From contig NC_086368.1 of the NCBI RefSeq assembly GCF_036324505.1, forward strand, positions 4,980,521 to 5,044,520: DNA of 64,000 nt, in the 5' to 3' direction. The translations under genes were made by a program, and so were the position numbers. Positions 1 through 12,200 of the stretch are shown piece after piece; position 1 is the first letter of the stretch, and each line of letters starts with the position of its first letter. The DNA is from Eleginops maclovinus (lineage: Eukaryota > Chordata > Actinopteri > Perciformes > Eleginopidae). The notes below the pieces were generated by a model. It had not been told where the DNA came from. It searched no databases and saw nothing but the letters and a program-made list of their open reading frames with translations.

Positions 1-411
1 GGTGGTCTGGTGTAAAAATATTACAGTGTTGTTTTTTAAGTGGGCTTTTTCCATAGGCTACAATAAAAAACAGGAACAATAAACATTTCCTTTGTAATCC
101 CTTTTATTTTAAATAAAAAAACTAATACTGTAGCCTAGGATATATGAGCGCCAACTCGTTTCATTCATTCTTTCAAATATGATTAACTGGCTGAAATCAG
201 GGAAACTGTCAATTGAACGTCTCATGACAAGTTATTTATATGGCGATATAACAAAGTTTTGTTGCGTTTTTTCCTTTTGTTGCGTTTTTTTGGGGGGTGC
301 GTTCAACCCGGTTGGGACGTAGAAGGGGGTGCGCCGCAAAAAAGTTTGGGAAACGCTGAAATATCTGCCCATCTTCAGTATACGTGTGTGTGTGGAGCTG
401 AAGTGATGTAC
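1..411. other. grip2 intron downstream of the PDZ1 exons, with a transposon-end fragment
   Basis: No exon is visible here. Positions about 281-357 carry G-rich runs and end in AAAGTTTGGGAAACGCTG. The reverse complement of that starts CAGCGTTTCCCAAAC, which looks like the terminal repeat of a hAT-type element. No second end or target duplication was found, so this is only a probable fragment. The next grip2 exon must lie left of the window. Confidence 0.4.
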
Positions 412-557
412 CTGTAGGGGGCAGCTCATACTCCACCTCCAACAGAACTCTCTCCCCGACGTTCTTCAGTAAACTGATGATCTCCTCGTGCCGCAGTTTG
501 GTCAGATTGATACCATTCACTGACTTTATGTAGTCACCGACATTTAGCTGGTCACTC
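412..557 (-). CDS. grip2: grip2 exon 4: second half of PDZ domain 1
   Basis: This exon codes the C-terminal half of the first PDZ domain of a GRIP scaffold, which links AMPA receptor tails to motors and other synaptic proteins. The translation reads [18 protein letters not shown], then [19 protein letters not shown], then EVEYELPP. This is the strand B-to-F part of GRIP PDZ1 and includes the conserved [10 protein letters not shown] segment. On the minus strand the acceptor is TGTGCAG before GAGTGACC, and the donor is CTACAG followed by GTACAT. The exon enters in phase 2, completing an Arg codon begun by the exon at 1032-1167, and leaves in phase 1. The following exon is outside the window. 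The neighbouring half of the domain favours GRIP2 over GRIP1. Whether this is the a or b teleost duplicate cannot be told. Confidence 0.93.
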
Positions 558-1031
558 CTGCACAACAGAAAAGAAAAATGGAAAAGAGGGTACGAATGAC
601 TTTCGATTTGATCACATTTAAAACTTTAAAAGCTTGCAGGCACTTTTTCAATAGGCATTCTTATTTTCACTCGTTTGAGACGTACCATTTGTTATTTATT
701 CATAATTATGTTACTTCATTTAACAATATTGATATGTCGCTGAATATATCGTAATATACATGTTTTATATTGTAATACAGTGAGAAACTGTTCTTTTCAG
801 TGTTTTCATTTTAGAAAGATCTTTATTGTATTTTATTTGAACTGTTTTTGGACAGTTTTCTTGAAATGTCTTGTGTTTATACAAAAAGCTTTATTCTTTT
901 ATTTTCATTGAACATTTTTACTTTAGATATATATATATTTTTTTATCTTCTAATTATATAGAACAAATGTCAGGAAACCAAACATCCCTGACACAATGTT
1001 CGGACTGATTCTTTACTGGTGTTGCACCCAC

Positions 1032-1167
1032 CTGGCTGCCAGCCCTCCAGGCCGCAGGTTCGATACCCGGGGTTTCCCGTCCTTGTCCGTACCTCCGGAG
1101 ATGGTCAGTCCCAGCGTACTGCCTTCCTTCTTCACCAGCTCCACCATAGTCACCCCCCGCAGAGCTT
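1032..1167 (-). CDS. grip2: grip2 exon 3: first half of PDZ domain 1
   Basis: The exon codes [20 protein letters not shown], then [20 protein letters not shown], then GGLAA. This is the start of GRIP PDZ1. TLGL, at about residues 59-62 of the assembled protein, is the carboxylate-binding loop (the GLGF position). The combination [19 protein letters not shown] and RPGGLAAR fits what I know of GRIP2 better than GRIP1. The acceptor is CTTCTAG... before AAGCTCTG (CTAG on the minus strand near 1168), and the donor is CAG followed by GTGGGT. It enters in phase 1, completing a Glu codon from exon 2, and leaves in phase 2. The intron to exon 4 is only 474 bp, and the one to exon 2 is 4,784 bp. A stop-free reading frame upstream of the acceptor is low-complexity intron and not coding. 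Confidence 0.94.
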
Positions 1168-2289
1168 CTAACCAGAAACACATATACACATAAAGACAAA
1201 TACACACACATAGACAAAACAGGGACAGAAATGGACACACACACAGATGTGCAAACAAACAGATACAGCAGAGAGGTGGAAAGTGGTTAGCGGCTGCTCT
1301 TTGTCCATTCTGATTGGCGGATTAAAAGGAAGCTGAGTTACAGGAAAGATAAACGAAAAGATGTTTGCTGCTGTGTGTCCTTGAGTGAGATCCCCCGTCT
1401 GCTCAATATGAGAGAGTCAGCTGAAATGACTAAAACGTAAATGTGAAGATCAGATAAGATAAGCATCAGCTAATGAGAAATAACAAAGCCTCCGTGTTTC
1501 ATGCTGTTTCTCCACTCGAAGAGTTCCTAGCAGGGATGGAAAAGCCTTGAAAGGTTAAAGCGCATCATCGGTAACAGCAAATTACAACAGTCACTCTTCG
1601 CTGTAAATTATGTGCACTACAAAATATATTTGTTATGACACAACACAATACTTAGCCCTTACCCTAACCCAAAGAAGAGGCATGTTTCTGTAGAGATTGG
1701 TTTTCACTGTTGTTATAGTGTGGCCTGTATCACACTTAATTCTCCTCATTAAATACCTGATTATATAACAGTGCATTGACAACCATTAAAGGCACTTGAC
1801 CGTGAAGGTCTCTATAAGGGAAAATGTGATAATATTTACATAAATAGTCTCTGTGTATGTGCAGTTTCTCCAGCTAGATTTGAACTAATAAGTTAATAAT
1901 TTATAAAGGTCTGCCTTCTATAAACTTTCTTGTAGAGAGATGTTTTGTTATTTATGTTTTGTTGTAGTTGTGCATCATTGCCGCTGTTGCTTGGATGCCT
2001 TGTTTACATCAGGGAGAAGCTAATTGCGCTAAAGCCAGCTAGCTTGGTGGTCAGAAAATTGACTATCCCTACTGCAATCTGGAGAATGACACAGAAAATT
2101 TAGAGCTAAACCGAAAGACGTGAAGTAGGAGAGCATGGGCAATGTTAGATCACTGGCTAACGACATGGATGAGCTAACAGTGTTAGCCAGGTGATGAAGC
2201 ATCTGGAGTGTAGTTTGATGTGCTTTACAGAAACAAAGCTGTTATAGGATACATCTGAAAACAATGTTTTCATCGTCCTTCAGGTTGAT
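1168..2289. other. grip2 intron 2, unique-looking part
   Basis: No gene is visible. AC-rich sequence at about 1180-1260 follows the exon's splice acceptor. The rest is mixed-composition intron with no clear repeat. Confidence 0.6.
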
Positions 2290-3130
2290 AAGGATTGCAT
2301 TGAGAGCTCCACCATGTCTACACCATGAGCCTGAGTCTTCATCATGTCTTCACAATGAGCTTGAGTCTTCATCTTGTCTTCACATTGAGCGTGCTTCTTC
2401 ATTGTGTCTTCAGAATGAGCCCGAGTCTTCAGCATGAGCCTGAGTCTTCATCATGTCTTCACAATGAGCCTGAGTCTTCATCCTGTCTTCAGCATGAGCC
2501 TGAGTCTTCATCTTCTCTTCACATTGAGCGTGCTTCTTCATTGTGTCTTCAGAATGAGCCCGAGTCTTCAGCATGAGCCTGAGTCTTCATCATGTCTTCA
2601 CAATGAGCCTGAATCTTCATCATGTCTTCACCATGTGCCTGAGTCTTCATCTTGTCTTCACATTGAGCGTGCTTCTTCATTGTGTCTTCAGAATGAGCCC
2701 GAGTCTTCATCCTGTCTTCACCATGAGCCTTAGCCTTCATCATGTCTTCAACATGTCTTCACCATGAGCCTGAGTCTTCATCATGTTTCACCATGTCTTC
2801 ACCATGAGCCTGAGTCTTCATCAAGTCTTCACCATGAGCCTGAGTCTTCATCATGTCTTCATCCTGGGACTGAGTCTTCATCATGTCTTCATCATGAGCC
2901 TGAGTCTTCGTCATGGCTCATCCTGAGCTGAGCCTTCATCATGTCTTCACAATGAGCCTGAGTCTTCATCATTTCAGCATGAGCCTGAGTCTTCATCATG
3001 TCTTCATCCTGAGCCTGAGTCTTCATCATGGCTTCACCATGAGCTAAATCTTCATCATGAGCCTGAGTCTTCATCTTGTCTTCAACCTGAGCCTGAGTCT
3101 TCATCATGCGTTCAGCATGAGTCTGAGTCA
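2290..3130. repeat. 30-bp minisatellite with a higher-order period of about 139 bp
   Basis: A tandem array of about 28 units of roughly 30 bp. Units are built on TGAGCCTGAGTCTTCATC followed by a TGTCTTCA-type half. Spacings vary in the right half, where units shorten to 21-27 bp. A distinct variant with ATTGAGCGTGCTTCTTC recurs near 2384, 2522 and 2662, spaced about 138-140 bp, so a multi-unit block was itself duplicated. Because 30 is divisible by 3, the array is open in several frames on both strands and yields false Ser/Leu/His- or Lys/Met/Glu/Asp-rich peptides. No start context, splice site or conservation supports coding. It lies in grip2 intron 2. Confidence 0.93.
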
Positions 3131-4321
3131 TCAGAGGGTCCTTGTGCTGTGGAGGACATCCTGCCTCTCAACTGTGCATATTACACTGTGTCTCTGTGGC
3201 TACAAGGAATTTTATTAACTGGAAATAAGGATCAAAGAACTGTGGATCGCTCTGATTTATTGCAACAGGAAGATGATAAACTACTGTATAGTTCAATATT
3301 CCCTCAACACTCAATTCAACTACTGTACGAACAAAGGAATCCCAACATCTAGACTGCAGCTACTCTCGGGCTGAGTGAAGGCTTCATGAAGTAAACTTCA
3401 TGGGTTGAGCTTTTTTGAGGGTTTCAAGGTTAAAAGTTCATGAAGAAAGACTTGTTACATTTTATATCAGACATCTACAAAACATAATGAGTTTGGCTGC
3501 AAATCATCAGCAAGCCTTTGAAGAAGGTACTGAACACCAAACTGTTGCAAAAACAGAGTACATATTTTCTCCCAAATCCTGAAGCCTCCTCCTTAGCTGC
3601 TATATACAGCACTGCTGTACTCCTCTTTGTTCACCACCTCTCTGAATGCATACGTCCACAGTTTGGTGCTAAGCAGGAAGGTTTTAAGAGTTTCTTCATT
3701 GAGGAGACAGCTGCCAAACTATGAAAGTGTGTGTGTCTGAATCAGAACTGCAGATGAACAATGAGCTTAAACTCACCATGAAGCTTTGTAAAGCTGATAG
3801 GAGGTGGAGTTTGGATGATAAATATTTGTAGGTGTTTTACAAATATTTGTAAATTACTTGTGTATTACTCAGAGCAACCACTTTCCAATTTCAGGCTTAG
3901 TAAAATGCAATAAAAAGAGGAATGATGATTACAATTTTTCACTCATCCTACAGTGTGTTTTGTGACATCTCCATTGCATCGGAAAATAAATGTATTAAAA
4001 AAATATTTATATTAAAACATGTTTACATAAAAATAAAAAAGATTTTAAAAACAGACAATAAAAGACAAAATGAAAACAAGTTGTCTACCTTCACAATAAG
4101 CTCAAGTAAAAATATTCATTGATAGATAAAATATGTATATGACTGTCCACAGGGTACAGTAAGTTACAAAAATAATAATTGTAAATAAAATAAAGTAGAA
4201 TATCTAGCAGCATCCATTTTAATGACATTAATAATACAGTTATGCGTGTTAGTCGAGGTGGTTAGGAGAACATTAGGAGGTAAAATGAGAAAAGCATTGA
4301 TGTTAAAAATACAAATTAAAC

Positions 4322-4323
<2 letters not shown>
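3131..4323. other. grip2 intron 2, no recognisable feature
   Basis: Short open frames occur, but none resembles a known protein. Positions about 3900-4200 are very A-rich. Confidence 0.5.

Positions 4324-4381
<58 letters not shown>
4324..4381. repeat. (AC)n microsatellite
   Basis: An uninterrupted AC dinucleotide run of about 58 bp. Confidence 0.98.
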
Positions 4382-4385
<4 letters not shown>

Positions 4386-5094
4386 GAGATAAAGCTTTGG
4401 TGTGATAGATGGTTAGATTAGTTAAATCCCTGAGGCACACTGAGGATCAGTGAGGTGCTTCACAGTTATATCTGGCGGTAACAACACACACATATTCACA
4501 CAAACACACATTACCTTCAAAAGGCACTTAATCATTCATTAGTGCCTGTACTGTTCATATTTGCATAAAAGCATTAAAGCTTTTCACGTGTAGTTTGATG
4601 CCGATATGTTCTTCTGAACTGAATCCATCCCAAAATGAGTTATTTTATCAACAGATGCAGGAGTGAGTGTGTTGGGATTCATAAAATGTTATCTACCATT
4701 TCATTTTGATGCTCAGGAATACACAGGAGAAGATTGTACAACACAGACAGAAACTGATGAAATGGTTTTTATTATCAAAACAGAGAACCAAGGAATGTTA
4801 TTTCCCCTCTAATGATGATCAGCAAAATGGAAAAATGTTATCTCCCTCAAACACACACATAAAGGTATGGAGGGAAATGACACACATTTAGACAATTGTA
4901 TAGGCTATTAAAACAAGGTGATGTTTGAACCTATATGAAGCCGAGTTATGCATGCATGCATAAAGACTGGTAAAGAAAATAGGGGGAAACAGCAAAGAAG
5001 AAATAGAAAGAAAGAAGAAATAGAGAGATAGGATGGTGGACTCAATGGAGGTATTTGGACACATTTATAAGGGAAAAGGAAAGCTTATACATGA

Positions 5095-5250
5095 AATAGT
5101 GGGCAAGGGGGGAGTGTGTGTGAGAGAAACTCCCTTTGGAGGGATCTTTGGGATTTTAGCCTTTGCAGACCATTCACATGCACACAAACCTATGTAACAC
5201 ACTACAGCAAATGGAAAACCCAGATTGCATAATAAGGTGTCTTTGAATGC
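5095..5250 (-). mobile_element. dispersed repeat family A, left-half fragment
   Basis: The minus strand reads CTGTAGTGTGTTACATAGG, then GTGCATGTGAATGGTCTGC, then AAAGGCTAAAATCCC. The same order of blocks appears near 38340, 45040 and, inverted, near 58950. The class is unknown. Ends seen in better copies lie next to TTAA, suggesting a DNA-transposon-derived non-autonomous element. No coding capacity is visible. Confidence 0.7.
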
Positions 5251-5951
5251 ATTCAGATGAGATAGAAAGTAACAACGATTAAAGATTTAAAAAGTACAAT
5301 TGGGCAATATGAAAACGAACATTTTAAAACAATTGTCAAATAATACAGACATTGTTTAAGCTTGTACTGTTGGCTCTCTTTAGGCCATGTGTCTGCTTGC
5401 AGGCCCGGCCCTGACCATTGTGCTTGCCTAGGCATGATTTTAGCTGGCACAGTCGTCTGTCCACTGTTTCACAATAACTGGCTGAGCATTAGTTTACTTT
5501 TATAGGACATATTGTTTTCATAACGTAAAATAAAGTAAAAAAATTCATCGAATAATCAATGGTAAATGTCTGGTTGGCTTTAGCAACAATAATCAAAATG
5601 CATTTAGGGAACCTTTCAGAACAGGCACATTTAGTAGATAAAACACAACCTGGGAGCTATGTGTTATCACACTTTATCTACAGACACAAGGTCACACTGC
5701 CATTGGAATACAAAAAGATCAAAATCTCATACTGAACTAGAGTGAAAAGGATCTCGTTTGCACAGCAAGTTTTTGTAAATGCTTCAAGCTCATTGAGCAA
5801 ATCAATCACTCAATACTATTTAGGCATTTGTCTGAGCCATGTTTTGATAAAAGATCATTATGATGAATCAGTGTGGTGACAAAGTCTGCATAATAGCGTT
5901 TACAGTATTCCTCAGGGATGAATGAATGGATGGATAGACAGATGGATGTAC

Positions 5952-6029
5952 CTGGTATACTGTGTCTTCTGGAGGCCATGGTCTGTTCTGGTCCGGAGAT
6001 GTCTTTCGTTTTTCCATATGGTCCGTCAT
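5952..6029 (-). CDS. grip2: grip2 exon 2: linker before PDZ1
   Basis: A 78-nt exon coding DDGPYGKTKDISGPEQTMAS, then RRHSIP. This is the short conserved linker ahead of PDZ1 in GRIP proteins, with the recognisable (D/E)xxPY(S/T/G)K start and RR(H/Q)SIP end. The acceptor on the minus strand is TTTGTAG before ATGACGGACC. The donor is ATACCAG followed by GTACAT. It enters in phase 1 (the first base of the Asp codon comes from the upstream exon) and leaves in phase 1 into the Glu codon of exon 3. Two candidate first exons, at 56101-56146 and 37745-37799, both end in phase 1 with a G and so both join cleanly to it. Confidence 0.92.
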
Positions 6030-6229
6030 CTACAAAGAGCAGAGACAAACAAAAAGTTTTAGAGGTATCGATATACTTCTTGGGTTTATCTCAGATTGGG
6101 ATTATAACATTGGTTTCATTCTCATGTTCTGTAATCTAAAATATTGCCAACAGAACAACATTTTTGTATCACAGGCATTCTGGTTTATGATTCTATTCCT
6201 ATTATTATGGTGCAGTAATGTTCAACCAG

Positions 6230-9222
6230 GCTTTTGTTGTAACAGAGTGGCAGCCTGTTACAGCAGCTCCTACTCACCACTGAGCAGTTTCCTTTATGTA
6301 CTTTATTTAACATACTTGTTTTTGCTCTACTTATTGTATTTAGCTCTACTTTAAGTTATAGGTTGCACTATGGACGCCAGGCCCATCATTTTTGCACTGC
6401 TTTGGATACTTTTTCTGTTCACCACGGCGTCTGGGATTTCCTCGTTCAGTGAATGTCCCATTGTTTACACTCGCGATCAGCTGTTAGCCTCCCGAAGCAT
6501 GGCGATGCTAACCGGCGATAGACCCGTTGTTCCCCGCGAGCTGAGGAGAAAGAGACTGGGACGCCGTTCAGGGGCAAAGCTGCGAGCAAGGAGGAGACGT
6601 TACAGACCTGTCCTTCCTTCCATCATCATGGGGAACGTAAGATCTCTCCCAAACAAGATGGACGAGTTAGCGGCGTTGACCTGGCATCAGAGGGGGTATC
6701 GGGAGAGCAGCATCATGGTGTTTACAGAGACGCACCACCCAACTGCCCTCATCCTGATCTCTGGGGACTTCAATCATGCCTCTCTCTCCAAAACTCTGCC
6801 CACATTCAAACAATATGTCACCTGCACCACCAGAGACAATAAAACACTGGATTTACTGTAGGCCAACACCAAGGAGGAGTACAGTTCATCACCCCTTCCT
6901 CCCCTGGGCAGATCTGACCACAACCTGGTCCACCTCTTGCCCGTGTATCAACCTCTGGTCTACAGACAGCCTGTGCCCACGCGCAGCGTGAAGAGGTGGT
7001 CTGAGGCATCTGAAGAGGCCCTTAGAGACTGTTTTGACACTACTGCGTGGGATGTGTTCGATGACTCTCATGGGGAGGACATCAACAGCCTGACTGGCTG
7101 CATAACAGACTATATTAACTTCCGTGAAGAAAACGTCATACCCACCAGGACTGTACAGTGTTTTCCAAACAACAAACCCTGGATTACCCCTGAGATAAAG
7201 GCTCTCCTGAAGGACAAAAAGAGGGCCTTTCGATCAGGCAACAGAGAGGAGCTGAAGGTTGTACAGAGGGAACTGAGGTGGAAGATCAGAGAGGGGAAAA
7301 ATAACTACAGGAAGAAGATGGAGGAACAGCTGCAGCAGAGGAATGTCAGCGGAGTCTGCAGAGTGCTAAAAAGCATCTCTGGCTACAAAGGGCCAGACAC
7401 CCAGGTCCGGGGGGACCATCAGTGGGCAAACGACTTGAACATTAATTAAATAGATTTGATCAGTCAGGCGCCCCTACCCCGACACATTCCCCCCTGCTGC
7501 ACCCCCCATTGTCCCCACTGCCTGGAAATGGCCCCTCCCACCTCCACCCAGCCCCCGACCATCAGCTCATAGACATTCTTCACACCAGCCCGTTTCTTCT
7601 CCCCCCGCAACCCTCCCACCCGCTGATGGCACCTTGTCCCTAACAACCAACCAGTTGAGGAGGGAGCTGCAGAGGTGTATGGAGCAGAAGGCAGCGGGTC
7701 CCGATGGCATCAGCTCGAGGCTCCTGAAATCCTGCGCGGATGAGCTGTGTGGGATTGTAGAGTTTCTGTTTAACCTGAGCCTGAAGCAAGGGAGAGTACC
7801 ACTACTGTGGAAGACGTCCTGTGTGGTACCCGTGCCAAAGACCCCACCTCCCAAGGACTTCAACAGCTACCGGCCGGTGGCACTGACATCGCAGCTGATG
7901 AAGACCCTGGAGAGGCTGGTCCTTGGACACCTTCGGCCCCTTGTGAGATCATCGATGGACCCGCTGCAGTTTGCCTACCAGCCTGACACTGTGGTGGATG
8001 ACACTGTCATATACCTGCTGCAGAGGTCCCTCTCCCACGTGGAGAAGGCTGGACGCACTGTTAGACCATGTTGTTTGATTTCTCCAGTGCCTTCAACACC
8101 ATCCAGCCGCTGCTCCTGGGAGACAAGCTGCAGCCCTCTGGGGTGGATCACCACCTCACCTCCTGGATCCTGGACTACCTCACCAACCGTCCACAGTACA
8201 TGAGGACCAGGGAGTGTCAATCAGACACCATAATCTGCAGTACGGGGGCCCCCCAGGGGACGGTGCTGGCACTGTTTCTCTTCACCCTCTACACTGCAGA
8301 CTTCACCCACAACACACCGGCCTGTCACCGGCAGAAGTTCTCTGACGACTCCGCCATCGTCGGCCTCATCTCCAATGAGGACGACAGGGAGTACAGGGAG
8401 CTGACACAGGACTTCATCCTCTGGTGCCAGGAAGGAACCCCCTCCAGCTCAACGCAGGGAAGACCAAGGATCTGGTGGTGGATATCAGACGGCACCACCA
8501 CTCCCCCCCACACCAGTGAACATCCAGGGAGTGGACATAGAGATTGTGAAATCCTACAAATACCTGGGTGTTCATCTGAACAATAAACTGGACTGGTCCG
8601 ATAACTCTGCTGCTCTCTACAAGAAGGGACAGAGCAGACTCTTTCTGCTGAGGAAACTGAGGTCTTTTGGGGTGCAGGGGGCAATCCTTCAGACTTTCTT
8701 TGACTCTGTGGTGGCATCAGCCATATTCTATGGTTGGGTCTGCTGGGGCTGCAGCATCTCGGCTCTGTGCTACGGAGTATTCTGGACACTGTGGAGGTGG
8801 TGGGAGACAGGAGAATGGCAGCCAAGCTGTCCTCCCTGCTGGACAATGTGTCCCACCCCCTCCAGGACACCCTGTCTGCACTGTGCAGCTCCTTCAGCGA
8901 CAGGCTGCTGCACCCGCAGTGTCTCAAGGAGAGATACCGCAGGTCCTTCCTTCCTGCAGCGGTCAGACTCTATAACCATCATGGCCCCCAGTAGACCCCC
9001 ACACATATAACAACACTGATTATAACACCCCCTGTTGTGTTAATAACTGTGCAATATGTATCTGGCTGCTATACTTTAATTTGTGTGTATTTTCCTAAAC
9101 TGTGTGATTCTTGTTTGTTTTTTTTCGTATCTTGGTGTAATATTAAGCTGTCTTTGGCTCTTTCTGCTGTAATAATGAAAATGTCCCCTCTGTGGGACGA
9201 TTAAAGGTATTCTGATTCTGAG
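6230..9222 (+). mobile_element. non-LTR retrotransposon (CR1/L2/Rex1-like LINE), degenerate copy
   Basis: One element is supported by endonuclease and reverse-transcriptase remnants in order on the plus strand, antisense to grip2. The 3' end near 9209-9222 finishes in ATTCTGATTCTGA, the short microsatellite-like tail typical of L2/CR1-group elements and not a poly(A) tail. The 5' limit is approximate: the first recognisable codons start near 6370, and the leader probably begins near 6230. No target-site duplication was identified. The copy lacks part of the endonuclease domain and carries several frame breaks, so it cannot move by itself. Confidence 0.85.
6370..8994 (+). pseudogene. LINE endonuclease/reverse transcriptase, broken
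   Basis: From about 6370 the protein runs through an N-terminal basic segment, then GNVRSLPNKMDEL (endonuclease start), FTET, ISGDFNH and GRSDHNLV (endonuclease active-site motifs). Next come the linker KPWITPEIKALLKDKKRAF and the RT blocks KAAGPDGISSRLLK, NSYRPVALTS, LFDFSSAFNTIQ, STGAPQGTVL and KFSDDSAIVG, and then the thumb and tail motif YKYLGVHLNNKLDWS. Breaks: a deletion between FTET and GDFN removes roughly 100 residues of endonuclease. A TAG at 6859-6861 replaces what is usually a Tyr codon. Frames shift near 7449, before 7634, after about 8065 (GRTVR), near 8430 and near 8740. The catalytic box is FSDD where FADD is usual. The intact form would be one long ORF. Confidence 0.88.
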
Positions 9223-12200
9223 ATACAGAGTATAGTGGTCAAAATGCTATTTTAGAAACTACCAGCTTCTGTCTGATGATGATTTTGCTGAAAATGAGCC
9301 TGCAAACTGGCTACTTGTTAAACAATCCGATTGTTGATGCATCATCTTGCATCCCTAATCCTAAACTTGCATCTCAGGTCGATAAACTGACTGTAAACAA
9401 TGAACAGAAGTATTGGCCAGAATACTTGTTGCATAAAGGGACCGTGAAGCTGTAGCTCCTAGATGCTAATGGTTGTCAGGCCGATAGCAGATGGGATATG
9501 AGACTTGGCTTTTAACCAAAATAAACTGTACAAACTATTAAAGAGTATTCCCCAAAATGAAAGTTTTGATTTTTGCTACTTTTATTTTTTCATTCAGAAA
9601 GCTTTGACAGCTGTTGGTGAAAGAGGCGAGCGTGATAAACCACCAACTTCTACACCCAAAAACCCACTTAAAAAAAATACTATATTTCTGACACCAACAC
9701 TGACACACTCATACAGAAATGATTCACTAAAAACATGTCAGCCAACAGTTACTCATCCTTGAATGTATTTTTTCTCACTTATGACCCATGAATCACATTT
9801 AATGAATTCCTTCCTACACACTGCTCATCTTTTGAAAACAACACACAACCCCCCACTTTCCCCCTACACATTGGTGGGGATGATCATAGTAGATGTAACT
9901 GATTATTAGTGGAATTGAATATGTTCTACACTGCGTTTGGCTTCACACACTGAATGAAGCAACATTTGAAGCATTGTCTTGATGAAGTTGCAGAAGTACC
10001 AATGTAACATTCACAAAACTTGAACAAACAAACAAACAAACAAAACAAATCTTCACCTCACTCTCTTTTGTAATTCACATTTATCACTATGACTGAATTA
10101 GGTCATTCATAAGGGTATGATGCACATTTAGTTTCATAAGATAAAAAACGCACCATCTTTACCTCACATTTCATTATAAATGTCAGTATCCAACAAGCAT
10201 TCCATCGATGAGAAAAAAACTTGACAAAAGAAAAATCTTTACCCTTCCTTTATGTGCTCTTATGTATTTCTGTATTTGCTGATTTGCTTTTTGGTAGATT
10301 CTTCCAATAATAACCCAAACTAGTGGCATGGCTGTCGGGACGACAATGTCCATTTATCATTCAGTTGGTCCAATATTTTGCAGAAAAGTGAAAAACCTTG
10401 AGTAAAATGTTGTACAAACATCCAGAAATGTCCAGAGAATGAGTCAAAAGGACATCGGTGAGCCCCTCAATTTTCATATATTGCCACAGAATGTCCTCTT
10501 GTCTGGATTTAAATGTGACATGTGAACATTTTGATACTTTTTTGAAATCTTCAAAATACATTGAACAGATCCAGCCACACTGGATCTCACTGCCTGAAGA
10601 GCTGCTCTCTGTAAATGCTGTTTAAATACTGAAAAACCTTCCTCACACATAATCTACTTAGCATCATCACAAGTGCAATTGCATCTACTTTGTATGTATA
10701 ACCTTGTAAGCTGATTATGTGTGAGGATACTTTTGCAGGAACTTGTGAGAAAAGGTAGTTTCAGTCACAGTTACTGCTCTTAACACGTTGGTAAATACAC
10801 AGTAAGGCCATTTTTTAAGGGTTGATTGGTCTCATCTATTCTTTGCCATCACTGTAAAATGTCACAGGGGGGAACAGATGTTCTGTTTTATGGTCTGGCT
10901 GAGACTGGCAGAAACGTGTGAGGATTTTAATATTTCATATAAGGTATAAATCCAGTTCTCCTCGGGTCTAAACAGGTGTGTGCAAGTGGACTTTTAATAA
11001 TGAATGAATAAATGGCACAAGCTAGAGGATAATAAGTCATTGTCCAACTCCAATGGTAAATAGCCAGCCAACCAATCAATCAGCCAGCAAATTAATATAT
11101 CAATTATAAATTACCTATAAATGTAATCTTTAAGAGGCTAAGACGACAGTAGAAGAAACAAAAACAGAGCCTGGGATGAATAGGGTAAATCATACATAAA
11201 ATAACAATATAGTCATGGACTCTATGTACAGTATTACTATGCATTTCACATAAGTATTGCATTAAAAACTGGTTGTGATCAAAAGACTTCTACGCAAAGA
11301 TAAAGTATATCACCAAGTAATCCAACTGCTGTTAGCATTTGGATTTCCTACAGCTGGTTATGTTTTTGACTATGGCACAGGAGATTAATGGGCAAGTCAT
11401 GGATGTGAATAAACTGAAATCAGGCCAAAAATATAATCTAAAAAAGCAAGGCTGGAGATTTAGTTTTGCAAATGTCAAACTCTAAATCCAGGCCACTGCA
11501 AAAAGTAACAGCTAGAACCTTTTGAACAAAGGAATGTAACATATCCTGGTATTTTACAATCGGAGTCACTATTTTAAACTGCATTATTAGTTTTGTTTAG
11601 ATCTGATTCTAATGTGTTTCCAAAAGAGTGGGATGCAAATAAATAATGAAAGAACTTAATGAAATAAATTGCTTTTTTACAACCGCTTGGCCAGACACCC
11701 CCCACAACAATGAAACAATTCAAAAAGATAAGAGAGCACAACATACTTTTTCATCCTTTTTTAAAGTTTTTTTAAAATGTATTCTTATATTTGCCTTTGT
11801 TATATGTTTGTATAATGTTATTGTTATTATGTTTGTTGTACACACTTTTGGTATCGACTGTAAAAGATTATAATAAAAAAAGAAGTTTTTCACGGGAAGA
11901 AAGTGCAGGTAACCTTGAAGCTTTAACAATCTTTACAAACATGACAGAAAGCCTGATAACTATAGGAGTATTTCAGAGTTTTCCTCGCTTCTTTGGTGGC
12001 ATAATTACATAACTGTCGATGAACCGGGGGAAAAACAACAACAGAAACGTCAGGACGATGCGACCGGCGCGAACTGTAGTGGGGAGGGGGGCACATGAGG
12101 AGATCAACATTTGTATGGTTCCTTTGAATAATAGGGAGCCTTTACTTTTAAAAGATCGATAAATGGATGTTGTTTGTGGAGAACAGTGTACTTAATTCTC

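Noticed and set aside
2325..3131. Ser/Leu/His-rich and Lys/Met/Glu-rich frames over the minisatellite
   Set aside because: The 30-bp unit keeps several frames open by arithmetic. There is no splice or start support and no domain.
5806..6048. Long minus-strand frame extending beyond the 5952-6029 exon
   Set aside because: Only the part between the acceptor at 6030 and the donor at 5951 matches GRIP. The rest is read-through into intron.
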